This document shows positions 1-5,442 of a stretch of 5,442 nucleotides of DNA, one piece after another. The DNA comes from Planctomycetota bacterium (lineage in GTDB: Bacteria > Planctomycetota > UBA1135 > UBA2386), in NCBI GenBank assembly GCA_016793305.1, contig JAEUHU010000432.1:1-5442 (forward strand), written 5' to 3'. The position numbers and the translations under genes were made by a program. Each line of letters opens with the position of its first letter. The stretch's first letter is position 1. Under the pieces are notes generated by a model that searched no databases, was not told the origin of the DNA, and saw only the letters and a program-made list of their open reading frames with translations.

Positions 1-438
1 CATGCCCGGCCGCGCCCGCCCGGCCCGGCGCACCACCCACCACGTGCCGAACGTCACGACCCAGGCGACGCCGAGCCACACCACGCAGCCGAACAGGGTG
101 TTGTTCGCCCGCAGCTGCGACGACAGCAGCCACGGCACGAACGCGACCAGCGCGACCTCGAGCGGGGCCAGCAGCCACTTCGGCAACAACCGCGCGTCGA
201 AGCAGGTGCCGAGCACCCCGCCGGCCGCGAGGCACCACCACAGCCACGGCTGCGGCCGGCCGCGCCAGCCGTCGAGGTCCCACGGCCAGCCGGGCCAGTC
301 GATCGCCATGCCGAACGGCACGCACAACGCCGTGGCCAGCGCGATCGCGAGCCAGCGCGGCCCGCCGACACCGACCCCGAGCAGCACGGCGGCGATGGCC
401 GGCAGCACCCCGAACAGGACCCAGCGCAGCAAGTCCAC
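1..438 (-). CDS. Multi-pass membrane protein of unknown function (3' end beyond left edge)
   Basis: The minus-strand frame stays open from a GTG at 438 down to the window edge (146 codons, no stop). An in-frame TAG at 448-450 closes it upstream, so the start must lie at 438 or the nearby TTG at 432. The protein is very hydrophobic and rich in Trp, Leu, Val and Ala. Probable membrane helices lie at about residues 3-25, 29-46, 65-80, 89-106 and 115-136. A Trp/Pro/Asp loop (WPGWPWDLDGW, residues 48-58) sits between helices 2 and 3, and an Arg-rich cytoplasmic-type tail follows helix 5. I do not recognise a named family and see no transporter or enzyme motif. The gene is divergent from the helical protein at 493. 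Because the visible tail is already Arg-rich, the missing C-terminus may be short. The reading frame is secure; the function is unknown. Confidence 0.72.
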   Translation of the reverse strand, partial: MDLLRWVLFGVLPAIAAVLLGVGVGGPRWLAIALATALCVPFGMAIDWPGWPWDLDGWRGRPQPWLWWCLAAGGVLGTCFDARLLPKWLLAPLEVALVAFVPWLLSSQLRANNTLFGCVVWLGVAWVVTFGTWWVVRRAGRARPGM

Positions 439-492
439 GGCGCCACTCTACGTTTCGCGGGCCGCGTTTCGACCGGTAGTGTGCTCGCCCCG
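439..492. promoter_or_regulatory. Divergent intergenic region, probable promoters both ways
   Basis: This 54-bp gap separates two divergently transcribed genes, so it should hold at least one promoter for each. It contains a 7-bp direct repeat, CGTTTCG at 451-457 and 465-471, with a 14-bp period. A weak plus-strand -10-like hexamer, TAGTGT, lies at about 477-482 but has no good -35 partner. No Shine-Dalgarno is visible before either start. The regulatory role is inferred from gene orientation, not from strong motifs. Confidence 0.3.
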
Positions 493-1320
493 ATGAGCCT
501 GCAAGCGATCACCACCCTCCGCCGCCAGCTGCACGAATGGGCGGAGCGTGGCGGCAACCGGAAGTTCCTCCAGCACGACCAGGAGGCGCAGCTGGAGGCG
601 TCGATCGGCGTGCCGCAGCGCCGCACACAGACCCACGTCGCCGCGTGGATGCTCGGCACGTGGCATCTCGGCCACGGCATGCTGCGGGTGCTCGACGGCG
701 ACGGCGAAGGGTTCGACGAAGCGCGCCTGGGCCAGGGCCTGCGCCGCACCTCGCTGCTGCTGCGCGCATCCCACCAGGACCAGCGACCGTCGGTGCGCGG
801 CCGCAGCGGCGCGCTGCCGTTCTCGCGGCTGCACGGCGCCTGGACCGCACTGCTCGGGCTCGCCCTGCACGATCCCGGCGCCGATCCGCTCTACGAACTG
901 TTGCGCGACGAACCCGAGGCGTCGTTCCCCGAGGGCGAGCCGCTGCCGCTGTTCACGCGTGCGCTGCTGATCCTGCACGCCGGTGGCAAGCCGACGCTGA
1001 CGCCGCGGCTCGGCCCCTACCAGGAAGCGCTGATGCACTGGCACGGCGACGCGCGCCTGTTCGCGCAGCACCTCGCCGCGCTGCTCGACCTGCACCTGGA
1101 AGGCACACGGCCGGCCGGGGCGCCGTTCGACGACCCGGGCTGCAAGCTCTATCCGGTCGAGGTGCTGGCGGTGCGCAGCGTGCGCGAGTGGCTGTCGTTG
1201 CCGATGCCGAAGGTCGACCACCCGCTGATGCACGGCAACCTCGTGCAGATGGCGCCGAGCGGTGCCTGGCCGAAGCACGAGCTGCTGCAGCGGCTCGAAC
1301 GCGAACTGCGCCGGCGCTGA
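493..1320 (+). CDS. Uncharacterised alpha-helical protein, 275 aa
   Basis: This is a soluble protein by composition, with no signal peptide and no membrane helix. It is dominated by amphipathic helices with many Leu, His, Arg and Glu residues. Notable segments are AWMLGTWHLGHGMLRVL at about 51-67, a Leu-rich helix ending in a basic QLRR-like C-terminus, and LYPVEVLAVRSVREWL at about 219-234. I do not recognise the family. The LYPVEVLA-type helix near the C-terminus is faintly like the helical immunity-protein folds (PoNi/Imm49 type), but no toxin gene is adjacent and I would not assign it. ATG at 493 is preferred; a GTG at 481 in the same frame would add four residues (MLAP), and neither has a clear ribosome site. 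It ends 21 bp before the kinase-like gene and probably shares its transcript. The high third-position GC of this frame supports real coding. Confidence 0.75.
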   Translation: MSLQAITTLRRQLHEWAERGGNRKFLQHDQEAQLEASIGVPQRRTQTHVAAWMLGTWHLGHGMLRVLDGDGEGFDEARLGQGLRRTSLLLRASHQDQRPSVRGRSGALPFSRLHGAWTALLGLALHDPGADPLYELLRDEPEASFPEGEPLPLFTRALLILHAGGKPTLTPRLGPYQEALMHWHGDARLFAQHLAALLDLHLEGTRPAGAPFDDPGCKLYPVEVLAVRSVREWLSLPMPKVDHPLMHGNLVQMAPSGAWPKHELLQRLERELRRR

Positions 1321-1341
1321 GCCGGCCGGCACCGCGTCGCT

Positions 1342-2154
1342 ATGCTGCCCGCCCTCGTGGAGCAGCCAGCCGACAGCCAAGCCCGCACCGTGCTCAAGGA
1401 CGAGCCGGACACGCTCGTCGAACGGCGCAGTGTGCCGACCGCCGACGGCGGCCTCGACGACGTCGTGGTGAAGACCTACCGGGTGCGTGGCCTGCGCTGG
1501 CTGCAGTCCTGGTGGAGGAAGAGCCGGGCGCAGCGCGAACACGACCACCTCGAGACCATCCGCCGGGCCGGCGTGCCGTGCCTCGTGCCGCTCGGCTGGT
1601 CGGCGGAGCGCCGCTTCCCGTTCGGGTTCCGCACTTCGACGCTGCGCACGCGCTTCCTGCCTGACAGCGTGCCGCTGAAGCAGGTGCTGCGCACGCTGCC
1701 GCACCAGGGTGCCGCCGGCCGGACCCGCCAACGCCTCGCCAGCGCCATGGGCCGCCTGGTCGGGGCGCTGCACCGGGCCGGCGTGCTGTGGTGCACGCCG
1801 ATGCCGCGCAACGTGCTGGTGCTCGGCGATCCGGCGGCGGCCACACTCGCTGTCTGCGACACGCCCGCCTGCATCGCCACCGGCCGGCCGCTGCACGGCG
1901 GTCGGCTGGCCCGCATCGACCTGTTCCTCGGCGCGTTCTCGCCGAGCCGCCGCCGCGACTGGTCGCGCCCCGAGCGCCTGCGCTGGCTGCTCGGCTACTG
2001 CGACGGCGACCGGGCCCGGGCCAGCGCCCTGTGGCGCCGGATGGTCCGCCGCAGCTCCCTGCAGAACGAACTGGAACGAGCCCTCGCGATGGCCGTGCTC
2101 ACCTATATCCTGGACTGGCTACGCCCTCACCGACGGGCCGACTTCGCGCGATGA
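1342..2154 (+). CDS. Kdo/WaaP-family (lipopolysaccharide kinase-like) protein, probable pseudokinase
   Basis: This 270-aa protein has the size and layout of the Kdo/WaaP kinase-fold family, which phosphorylates lipid A-core sugars at the inner face of the cytoplasmic membrane. Visible landmarks are a beta-3 lysine in VVVKTYR (K44), a candidate helix-C glutamate in QREHDHLE (E66) followed by RAGVPCLVPLGW, then the helix LVGALHRAGV (139-148), the catalytic-loop equivalent, and VCDT with a metal-binding Asp (D173). The catalytic loop reads LWCTPMPRNVLV: N157 is kept, but the usual His-x-Asp-Leu is Trp-Cys-Thr-Pro, so the catalytic Asp is Thr152. Phosphotransfer is therefore doubtful, and a regulatory or binding role is possible. 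The start at ATG 1342 has no Shine-Dalgarno; GTG 1357 is an alternative that would remove five residues. Its TGA overlaps the methyltransferase ATG. Family assignment is by motif order and is moderately sure. Confidence 0.72.
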   Translation: MLPALVEQPADSQARTVLKDEPDTLVERRSVPTADGGLDDVVVKTYRVRGLRWLQSWWRKSRAQREHDHLETIRRAGVPCLVPLGWSAERRFPFGFRTSTLRTRFLPDSVPLKQVLRTLPHQGAAGRTRQRLASAMGRLVGALHRAGVLWCTPMPRNVLVLGDPAAATLAVCDTPACIATGRPLHGGRLARIDLFLGAFSPSRRRDWSRPERLRWLLGYCDGDRARASALWRRMVRRSSLQNELERALAMAVLTYILDWLRPHRRADFAR

Positions 2155-2828
2155 CGAACCTGCACGCCCCGATGCAGCAGAGCAAGCTGCACAACTACAA
2201 CAGCACCCGCGGTGCCGAGGCCTACAAGGCCGACTACCGCAACAAGCTGCACCGCAAGTGGTCCGACAAGCGCGAGCGCGCGCTGCTGCACCGCTACTTC
2301 GCGCAGATCGGCACGGTCGACACGATCCTCGACCTGCCGTGCGGCCACGGCCGCCTGTCGGACTTCCTGCGCTCGCGCTGCCAGCGGCTGATCGAGAGCG
2401 ACTGGTCGTTCACGATGGTGTCGCTGAACCAGAAGGACCACGGCGCCGAGCCGGCCTCGGGCCAGCCGACGCGCCACTACGTGCGCTCGACGGCGCTCGA
2501 GATCCCGTTGCCCGACCGTTCGGTCGACGTGGTGGTCAGCTTCCGGCTGTCGCACCACCTCGAGACGCAGGAACTGCGCGAACGCCACCTGCGCGAGCTG
2601 TTCCGCGTCGCCAGGAAGCACGTGATCGTCACGTGGTTCTCGGCGACGTCGCTGAAGAACCTGCTGCGCGAGGTTCGGGTCAAGCTCGCCGGCAAGAAGC
2701 CGAAGAACGTGCTGCGCAACGACCGCGTGCGTGCGATCGCACAGGAGGCCGGCTACACGCAGCGCATGGCGAAGGGGCTGTTCCTGATCGGCTCGGGCCA
2801 CGTGCTCGGTCTGTTCTCGCGGTCATGA
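2151..2828 (+). CDS. Class I SAM-dependent methyltransferase (Methyltransf_11 type)
   Basis: This 225-aa protein has the standard Rossmann methyltransferase order. Motif I is ILDLPCGHGR (59-68), the glycine-rich SAM loop. An acidic residue after strand beta-2 lies in LIESDWS (D84), positioned to bind the SAM ribose. ALEIPLPDRSVDVVVSFRLSHHL (115-137) carries motif III/IV, with the small-molecule-methyltransferase signature in which a His-His follows the fourth strand. A basic N-terminal helix (YKADYRNKLHRKWSDKRER) precedes the core. The C-terminal part is rich in Lys and Arg (KLAGKKPKNVLRN) and could contact an acidic substrate or the membrane surface. The ATG lies in the ATGA overlap with the kinase-like gene, with no Shine-Dalgarno of its own, so translation is probably coupled. 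The substrate is not readable; the neighbouring WaaP-like protein hints at a lipid, glycolipid or saccharide. Methyltransferase identity is sure, specificity is not. Confidence 0.9.
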   Translation: MTNLHAPMQQSKLHNYNSTRGAEAYKADYRNKLHRKWSDKRERALLHRYFAQIGTVDTILDLPCGHGRLSDFLRSRCQRLIESDWSFTMVSLNQKDHGAEPASGQPTRHYVRSTALEIPLPDRSVDVVVSFRLSHHLETQELRERHLRELFRVARKHVIVTWFSATSLKNLLREVRVKLAGKKPKNVLRNDRVRAIAQEAGYTQRMAKGLFLIGSGHVLGLFSRS

Positions 2829-3268
2829 ACGGAGCCTCCGGATCACCGTCGGGCTCGCCGACCTTCGCGCAGCAGCGCCTGATCTGCTTCGCCCTGCTGA
2901 TGGGCGTCGGCGCGTTCGCGCTGGTGGTCGCGTTCCTGCTGCAACAGAACGGCGGGGCCGGGCTGTCGCCCGAGGTCGACCCGCTCCTCGGCACGATGGT
3001 GCTGGTGGTCGGGCCGAGCATGGCGGTGACGGCCTTGGTGGTGCGCAGCGTGCTCAGCCGCAAGGCCGACGCCGAACCGGCGGCAACGCGCGCTGGCGCG
3101 CGCTTCCGGGCCGTGCTGGTGCCGATGGCGATGCTCGAAGGTGGAGCGCTGCTCGGCATCACGGTCTGGATGATGAGCGGGGCGGCCGTGCCGAACCTGG
3201 TCGTGGCCCTGGTGCTGCTCGCCCTGATGATCGCGCTGGTGCCGCTGCGCGATCCGGACGAAGGCTGA
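2825..3268 (+). CDS. Small four-helix membrane protein, 147 aa
   Basis: A polar, Gly/Ser/Pro-rich N-terminus (NGASGSPSGSPTFAQQR) is followed by two hydrophobic helices at about 19-39 and 55-76. A short basic loop (RSVLSRKADAEPAATRAGARFR, about 74-95) leads to a second helix pair at about 96-117 and 121-140, and the protein ends in an acidic tail (RDPDEG). The third helix carries AMLEGGALLGITVW, a pattern common in small uncharacterised bacterial membrane proteins with paired helices. I know no biochemical role for these. The ATG sits in the ATGA overlap with the methyltransferase stop, so coupled translation is likely, and it is the last gene of the plus-strand operon. It may anchor the two upstream cytosolic proteins to the membrane, which is inference from operon position only. 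Confidence 0.8.
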   Translation: MNGASGSPSGSPTFAQQRLICFALLMGVGAFALVVAFLLQQNGGAGLSPEVDPLLGTMVLVVGPSMAVTALVVRSVLSRKADAEPAATRAGARFRAVLVPMAMLEGGALLGITVWMMSGAAVPNLVVALVLLALMIALVPLRDPDEG

Positions 3269-3319
3269 TGCCGCGAGCGGCGGCGGCGCTCAGAACCGCT
3301 CCGGCTCTCGATGTCGCGC

Positions 3320-3342
3320 ACTCGCGCTGACTCAGCGCGAGT
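3320..3342. terminator. Convergent hairpin, possible bidirectional terminator
   Basis: The arms ACTCGCGCTGA (3320-3330) and TCAGCGCGAGT (3332-3342) are perfect reverse complements around one central base. As RNA this would fold into about a 9-bp GC-rich stem with a 5-nt loop in either direction. It lies between two convergent genes and includes the stop and last codons of the minus-strand gene. Neither side has a U-tract, so a classical intrinsic terminator is not proven. It may instead block read-through or protect 3' ends. Confidence 0.4.
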
Positions 3343-4240
3343 AGCGCGTCAGCCCCTTCTCGATCGCGGACATGAGCAGCGTCTGTTCCGTTTCCGGCAA
3401 CTGCGCGTTCACGCGAAAGAAGCCGAGCATCTGCCAATAGAAGGCCATGCAGGAACTCGAGTAGGCGTTGGCGGACTGGCGCGCCTGTGGCATCGCCTTC
3501 AAATCACCCAAGTACACGGCGTCGTCACCATCTCGAACCGCATAACAGAACGCGCCGCCGATGACCTTCTCATCGAAGGTCCGCAACTTTGCCAGAGCCG
3601 TTTCGATCGAGGCAGCATCGAGGCCCGCCTTCTGCATCATCACTCTGTGCGCTTCACGCTGATCGTCGACGACCTTCTTCTGCTCCGCGCCGAGCGAATC
3701 CACGTATTCTGAATAGGATCTGGATCGGGCGACCCTGTTGTCGATCATGAAGTTCAGCTCCTGCATGGCCACCTTGTCAGTGACGGCCAACAGGTCCACC
3801 AAGGCACTTCGATGTTTCGACAGCCACTCGTCGAAGCCACGCCTCAGACCGATCGGGACGACCACATCTCCAGGGTTCAGACGTCGGTTGCGAAGCAACT
3901 GCTTCGCCGTCAACAGATCGGGCTTGCGCAGTGTCTCTTCGAGCTCGAACGAACTTCGGATAAGTGCCGCCCATTCCTCGTCTGGGCGAATCTCAGCCGG
4001 CTCCCGGTCAGCCTGACCGGGGGCCGGGCCATCAACCTCCCTGCTCAACTCCGGTAGCGAAGCGACTTGCAGCACAGCTCGCTCGATGATCTCGTCGTTG
4101 GCGGCAGCACCACCGTTGTTGGCCAATGCCACAGGCACCAGATCTTCATGCCACGATCGCTGCCACAGGATGTAGAGCCAGCCCAGGATGAAGGCTCCCG
4201 AAAACGCAGCAAGGGCGATCCATCCTCGATGAATCTTCAC
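3332..4240 (-). CDS. Single-pass membrane-anchored protein of unknown function, 302 aa
   Basis: The start is GTG at 4240; no in-frame ATG lies nearby. A short basic N-terminus (MKIHRGW) is followed by one hydrophobic helix at about 8-26 and then a long hydrophilic region, so an N-in anchor with the rest in the periplasm is likely. Residues 41-88 are Ala/Pro/Glu/Asp-rich and look like a flexible linker. From about 89 to the end the protein is mostly helical with many charged residues, including DDQREAHRVMMQKAGLD. Two cysteines, in AFCYAV (C232) and SSSCMAFYW (C264), could form one disulfide in the periplasm. I recognise no family and no catalytic motif. It begins 7 bp after the stop of the Cys-rich gene, with only a weak AGGT as ribosome site, so translational coupling is likely. 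Base composition is clearly lower in GC than in the plus-strand operon, which suggests a different origin. Confidence 0.8.
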   Translation of the reverse strand: MKIHRGWIALAAFSGAFILGWLYILWQRSWHEDLVPVALANNGGAAANDEIIERAVLQVASLPELSREVDGPAPGQADREPAEIRPDEEWAALIRSSFELEETLRKPDLLTAKQLLRNRRLNPGDVVVPIGLRRGFDEWLSKHRSALVDLLAVTDKVAMQELNFMIDNRVARSRSYSEYVDSLGAEQKKVVDDQREAHRVMMQKAGLDAASIETALAKLRTFDEKVIGGAFCYAVRDGDDAVYLGDLKAMPQARQSANAYSSSCMAFYWQMLGFFRVNAQLPETEQTLLMSAIEKGLTRYSR

Positions 4241-4247
4241 GGTAGAC

Positions 4248-4697
4248 CTATGGGCAACTCAGGTGGCCACACCGGCCCTGACCACACGAAGCGGTCCAAG
4301 ACCAAAACTCCATGGTGCCCGTGCAATCGGTCGTGTTCGGATAAACGAAGTAGTGAACACTGGCATTGTCATCGCAATTTTGGACGTTTGCAGGGAAAGG
4401 GGTCGGGGTGCCGGTCTCGCAACTCGAACCACCAACAGCCAACTTCCACGACCCACTCAAGGGGAAGAATGGGGTCGCCACCATGTTGATCGAACACGAT
4501 TTGAGCAGGCAATCATGGCCAAGGCACTTGCATGATCCACCAACCGTCGACCCGCTAGCCGACCAGTTACCGATGGAACTCACCGAAACTTGGCAAGTAA
4601 TTTCAGCCTCACAATCGCCAGCTCGCTCCACCTCCATCAAGAAGGGAGCAGCGAAACCACCAACAGCACCTACGAACGACGCGCACACTGTGTTCAT
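4248..4697 (-). CDS. Cysteine-rich small protein of unknown function, 149 aa
   Basis: ATG at 4697 is fixed by a near-perfect Shine-Dalgarno; the same frame stays open upstream only as a shadow of the ligase gene. The N-terminus (MNTVCASFVGAVGGFAAPFLM) is hydrophobic for about 18 residues but has no positive charge, so it is an atypical signal peptide or a membrane-inserting segment. The rest holds most of the 13 cysteines, at about 5, 29, 35, 56, 58, 63, 68, 93, 108, 125, 138, 143 and 148, together with many Gly, Ser, Thr and Trp residues. Trp-Ser stretches followed by closely spaced cysteines occur at 45-63 and 132-148, perhaps a degenerate repeat. This suggests a small disulfide-bonded or metal-binding extracytoplasmic protein. 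I recognise no family. It precedes the anchored 302-aa gene by 7 bp and follows the ligase by 55 bp, probably in one transcript. Local GC is the lowest in the window. Confidence 0.72.
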   Translation of the reverse strand: MNTVCASFVGAVGGFAAPFLMEVERAGDCEAEITCQVSVSSIGNWSASGSTVGGSCKCLGHDCLLKSCSINMVATPFFPLSGSWKLAVGGSSCETGTPTPFPANVQNCDDNASVHYFVYPNTTDCTGTMEFWSWTASCGQGRCGHLSCP

Positions 4698-4698
4698 G

Positions 4699-4710
4699 GG
4701 ATCACCTCCT
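4699..4710 (-). promoter_or_regulatory. Exceptionally strong Shine-Dalgarno before the Cys-rich gene
   Basis: On the minus strand AGGAGGTGATCC is complementary over 12 bases to the universal 16S rRNA 3' tail (GGATCACCTCCT), and AGGAGG lies 7 nt before ATG 4697. No other gene in the window has a comparable site; the plus-strand genes rely on overlaps or have none. It decides the start codon and predicts high translation of the small Cys-rich protein. Confidence 0.85.
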
Positions 4711-4752
4711 CCGGGCAGGCTACTGCACGTGGGGGGGGAGTCAAGAGCCCCA

Positions 4753-5442
4753 TCAGGATAGGGACACCCCGCCGTGCAGACAGTCGGCAAGCTGCAGGCA
4801 CAGGCGGTCGAGCGTCGCGCGATCGGGCGTGGTGCCGACCGCGGCCAGCATTCGCCGCGCCAACGGGCCGCGGCGCAGGATCGTGCGCAGCGGTCCTTCG
4901 AGCACCGGATCGAAGTCGCGCGCGTCCGGCAGCACGAGGTCGGCGAGCTTCTGCCAGCACTGACCGGCCGAACGCGCCTGTTCGCCGAGGCCGAGCGCCC
5001 GCAGCAGGCCGCGATGCGAAACCGTCGCCTGGTCACCGTGTTCGGCGACCGCCCACAACACGCCGGCGAGATCGTCGGTCGAAAGTGCCGCGAGCGAATC
5101 CAGCGAAGCCCAACGCTCGGCGCACAGCGCGCGCAGCACCGCGGTCACCAGGCTGCAGATCGCGAGGTCGGCGGCGGGGTGCTCCTGCACGTCGAGCACG
5201 CGGATCTCGAGCGCGTCGCGGAAGAACTTCGGCACCACGCCGTGCGAGTTCAGCCATTCCTCGCGCAGCAGCTTGTCCGGGTCGAACGGCGCGATGTCGT
5301 TCCAGATCGGCTCGAGCACCTGCGCGAAGTAGTCGCCGCGCGTCGTCACCGGCTCCGGCACCACCTTGCCGGCGATGCGCGGCACGCGCTTCTGGTTGTG
5401 CCGGTAGACCTCGAGCCGCCAGTCGAGCCAGCCGGTGAAGCG
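4753..5442 (-). CDS. GCS2-type glutamate-cysteine (carboxylate-amine) ligase family protein, C-terminal part (5' end beyond right edge)
   Basis: The frame is open from the right edge to TGA at 4753-4755, giving 229 visible residues; it is the C-terminal half of a protein that is usually around 400 aa or more. The visible start reads RFTGWLDWRLEVYRHNQKR, then VPRIAGKVVPEPV, REEWLNSHGVV (about 60-70) and ALEIRVLDVQEHPAADLAI (about 77-95). These blocks are typical of the GCS2 superfamily, where the acidic and Arg-rich strands line the ATP and glutamate site. The family joins an amino acid to the gamma-carboxyl of glutamate using ATP. Family members like this often sit beside RimK-type ATP-grasp ligases, which cannot be checked because the upstream side is cut off. 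True glutathione synthesis is not proven. A GTG at 5385 is inside the conserved block and is not the start. The last about 100 residues are helical. GC is high, as in the plus-strand operon. Confidence 0.78.
   Translation of the reverse strand, partial: RFTGWLDWRLEVYRHNQKRVPRIAGKVVPEPVTTRGDYFAQVLEPIWNDIAPFDPDKLLREEWLNSHGVVPKFFRDALEIRVLDVQEHPAADLAICSLVTAVLRALCAERWASLDSLAALSTDDLAGVLWAVAEHGDQATVSHRGLLRALGLGEQARSAGQCWQKLADLVLPDARDFDPVLEGPLRTILRRGPLARRMLAAVGTTPDRATLDRLCLQLADCLHGGVSLS

Larger units (their letters stand above)
3332..4750. other. Lower-GC block covering the two unrecognised minus-strand genes
   Basis: Lines counted by hand give about 58% G+C at 3541-3600, 48% at 4561-4620 and 45% at 4321-4380, against about 72% at 901-960. 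The drop begins near the convergent gap and ends at about the stop of the ligase. The block contains exactly two genes and no transposase, integrase, terminal inverted repeat or target duplication that I can find. Horizontal gain or rapid divergence is inferred from composition and from the lack of recognisable relatives; the edges are approximate. Confidence 0.5.

Noticed and set aside
1341..1346. TATGCT at the kinase-like start as a -10 element
   Set aside because: No -35 partner is visible and the position overlaps the likely start codon; kept only as a reason why GTG 1357 remains an alternative start.
448..1896. Long minus-strand open frame (482 codons) opposite the helical and kinase-like genes
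   Set aside because: It is antisense to two well-supported genes, has Arg/Gln/His/Ala-rich low-information content and no motif; long open shadow frames are expected at about 70% GC.
1709..2824. Plus-strand frame extending the small membrane protein upstream through the kinase and methyltransferase genes
   Set aside because: The upstream part is an Arg/Ala/Pro-rich shadow of those genes. The ATGA overlap at 2825 is the sensible start, and the hydrophobic pattern begins there.
3311..4535. Several plus-strand open frames opposite the minus-strand cassette
   Set aside because: They are short, overlap one another, have no ribosome sites, and run antisense to frames with clear anchor, Cys pattern and gene spacing.
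4248..4697. Cys-rich protein as a ribosomally made peptide precursor matured by neighbours
   Set aside because: At 149 aa with cysteines spread throughout, it has no leader/core division, and no cyclase, dehydratase, radical-SAM or export gene is adjacent; the ligase belongs to an amino-acid ligase family, not a peptide maturase.
4698..4752. TTGACT on the minus strand as a -35 promoter element for the Cys-rich gene
   Set aside because: No acceptable -10 hexamer lies at about 17 bp spacing; the following sequence is C-rich and then GC-rich, so an independent promoter is not supported.
4698..5036. N-terminal extension of the Cys-rich frame into the ligase gene
   Set aside because: This stretch is an out-of-frame reading of the ligase coding region; the strong ribosome site and ATG at 4697 define the real start.

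Overview
This is a high-GC bacterial window with dense coding. Individual lines sampled from the flanks are about 70% G+C, while the interior of the minus-strand block at about 3330-4750 falls to about 45-58%. The look of the membrane protein, the kinase/methyltransferase pair and the small four-helix membrane protein suggests a high-GC Planctomycetota. A high-GC gammaproteobacterium is not excluded. This assignment is an impression from protein style, not a computed one. There are no rRNA, tRNA or CRISPR features and no recognisable transposase or integrase.

Layout, left to right. (1) Positions 1-438, minus strand: a multi-helix membrane protein whose C-terminus lies beyond the left edge. 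It is divergent from the next gene across a 54-bp gap. (2) Positions 493-3268, plus strand: four closely packed genes, namely an unrecognised helical protein of 275 aa, a Kdo/WaaP (lipopolysaccharide kinase)-like protein, a class I SAM methyltransferase, and a small four-helix membrane protein. The last three are joined by 4-bp ATGA stop/start overlaps and are very probably one operon. (3) A short convergent gap holding a perfect 11-bp inverted repeat. (4) Positions 3332-5442, minus strand, read right to left: the C-terminal half of a GCS2-type glutamate-cysteine (carboxylate-amine) ligase that enters from beyond the right edge, a 149-aa cysteine-rich protein with an exceptionally strong Shine-Dalgarno, and 7 bp later a GTG-started 302-aa single-pass membrane-anchored protein.

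Functional reading. The plus-strand operon looks like envelope or glycolipid modification: a WaaP-fold protein, a small-molecule or lipid methyltransferase and a membrane partner. The kinase-fold protein keeps the ATP-binding lysine, the loop asparagine and the metal-binding aspartate, but has Thr-Pro where the catalytic Asp-Leu is expected, so it may be a pseudokinase. The lower-GC pair (Cys-rich protein plus anchored helical protein) resembles no family I know. Its composition and translation signals differ from its surroundings, which fits an acquired or fast-evolving two-gene cassette inserted downstream of the ligase. These two observations are the best candidates for something undescribed.
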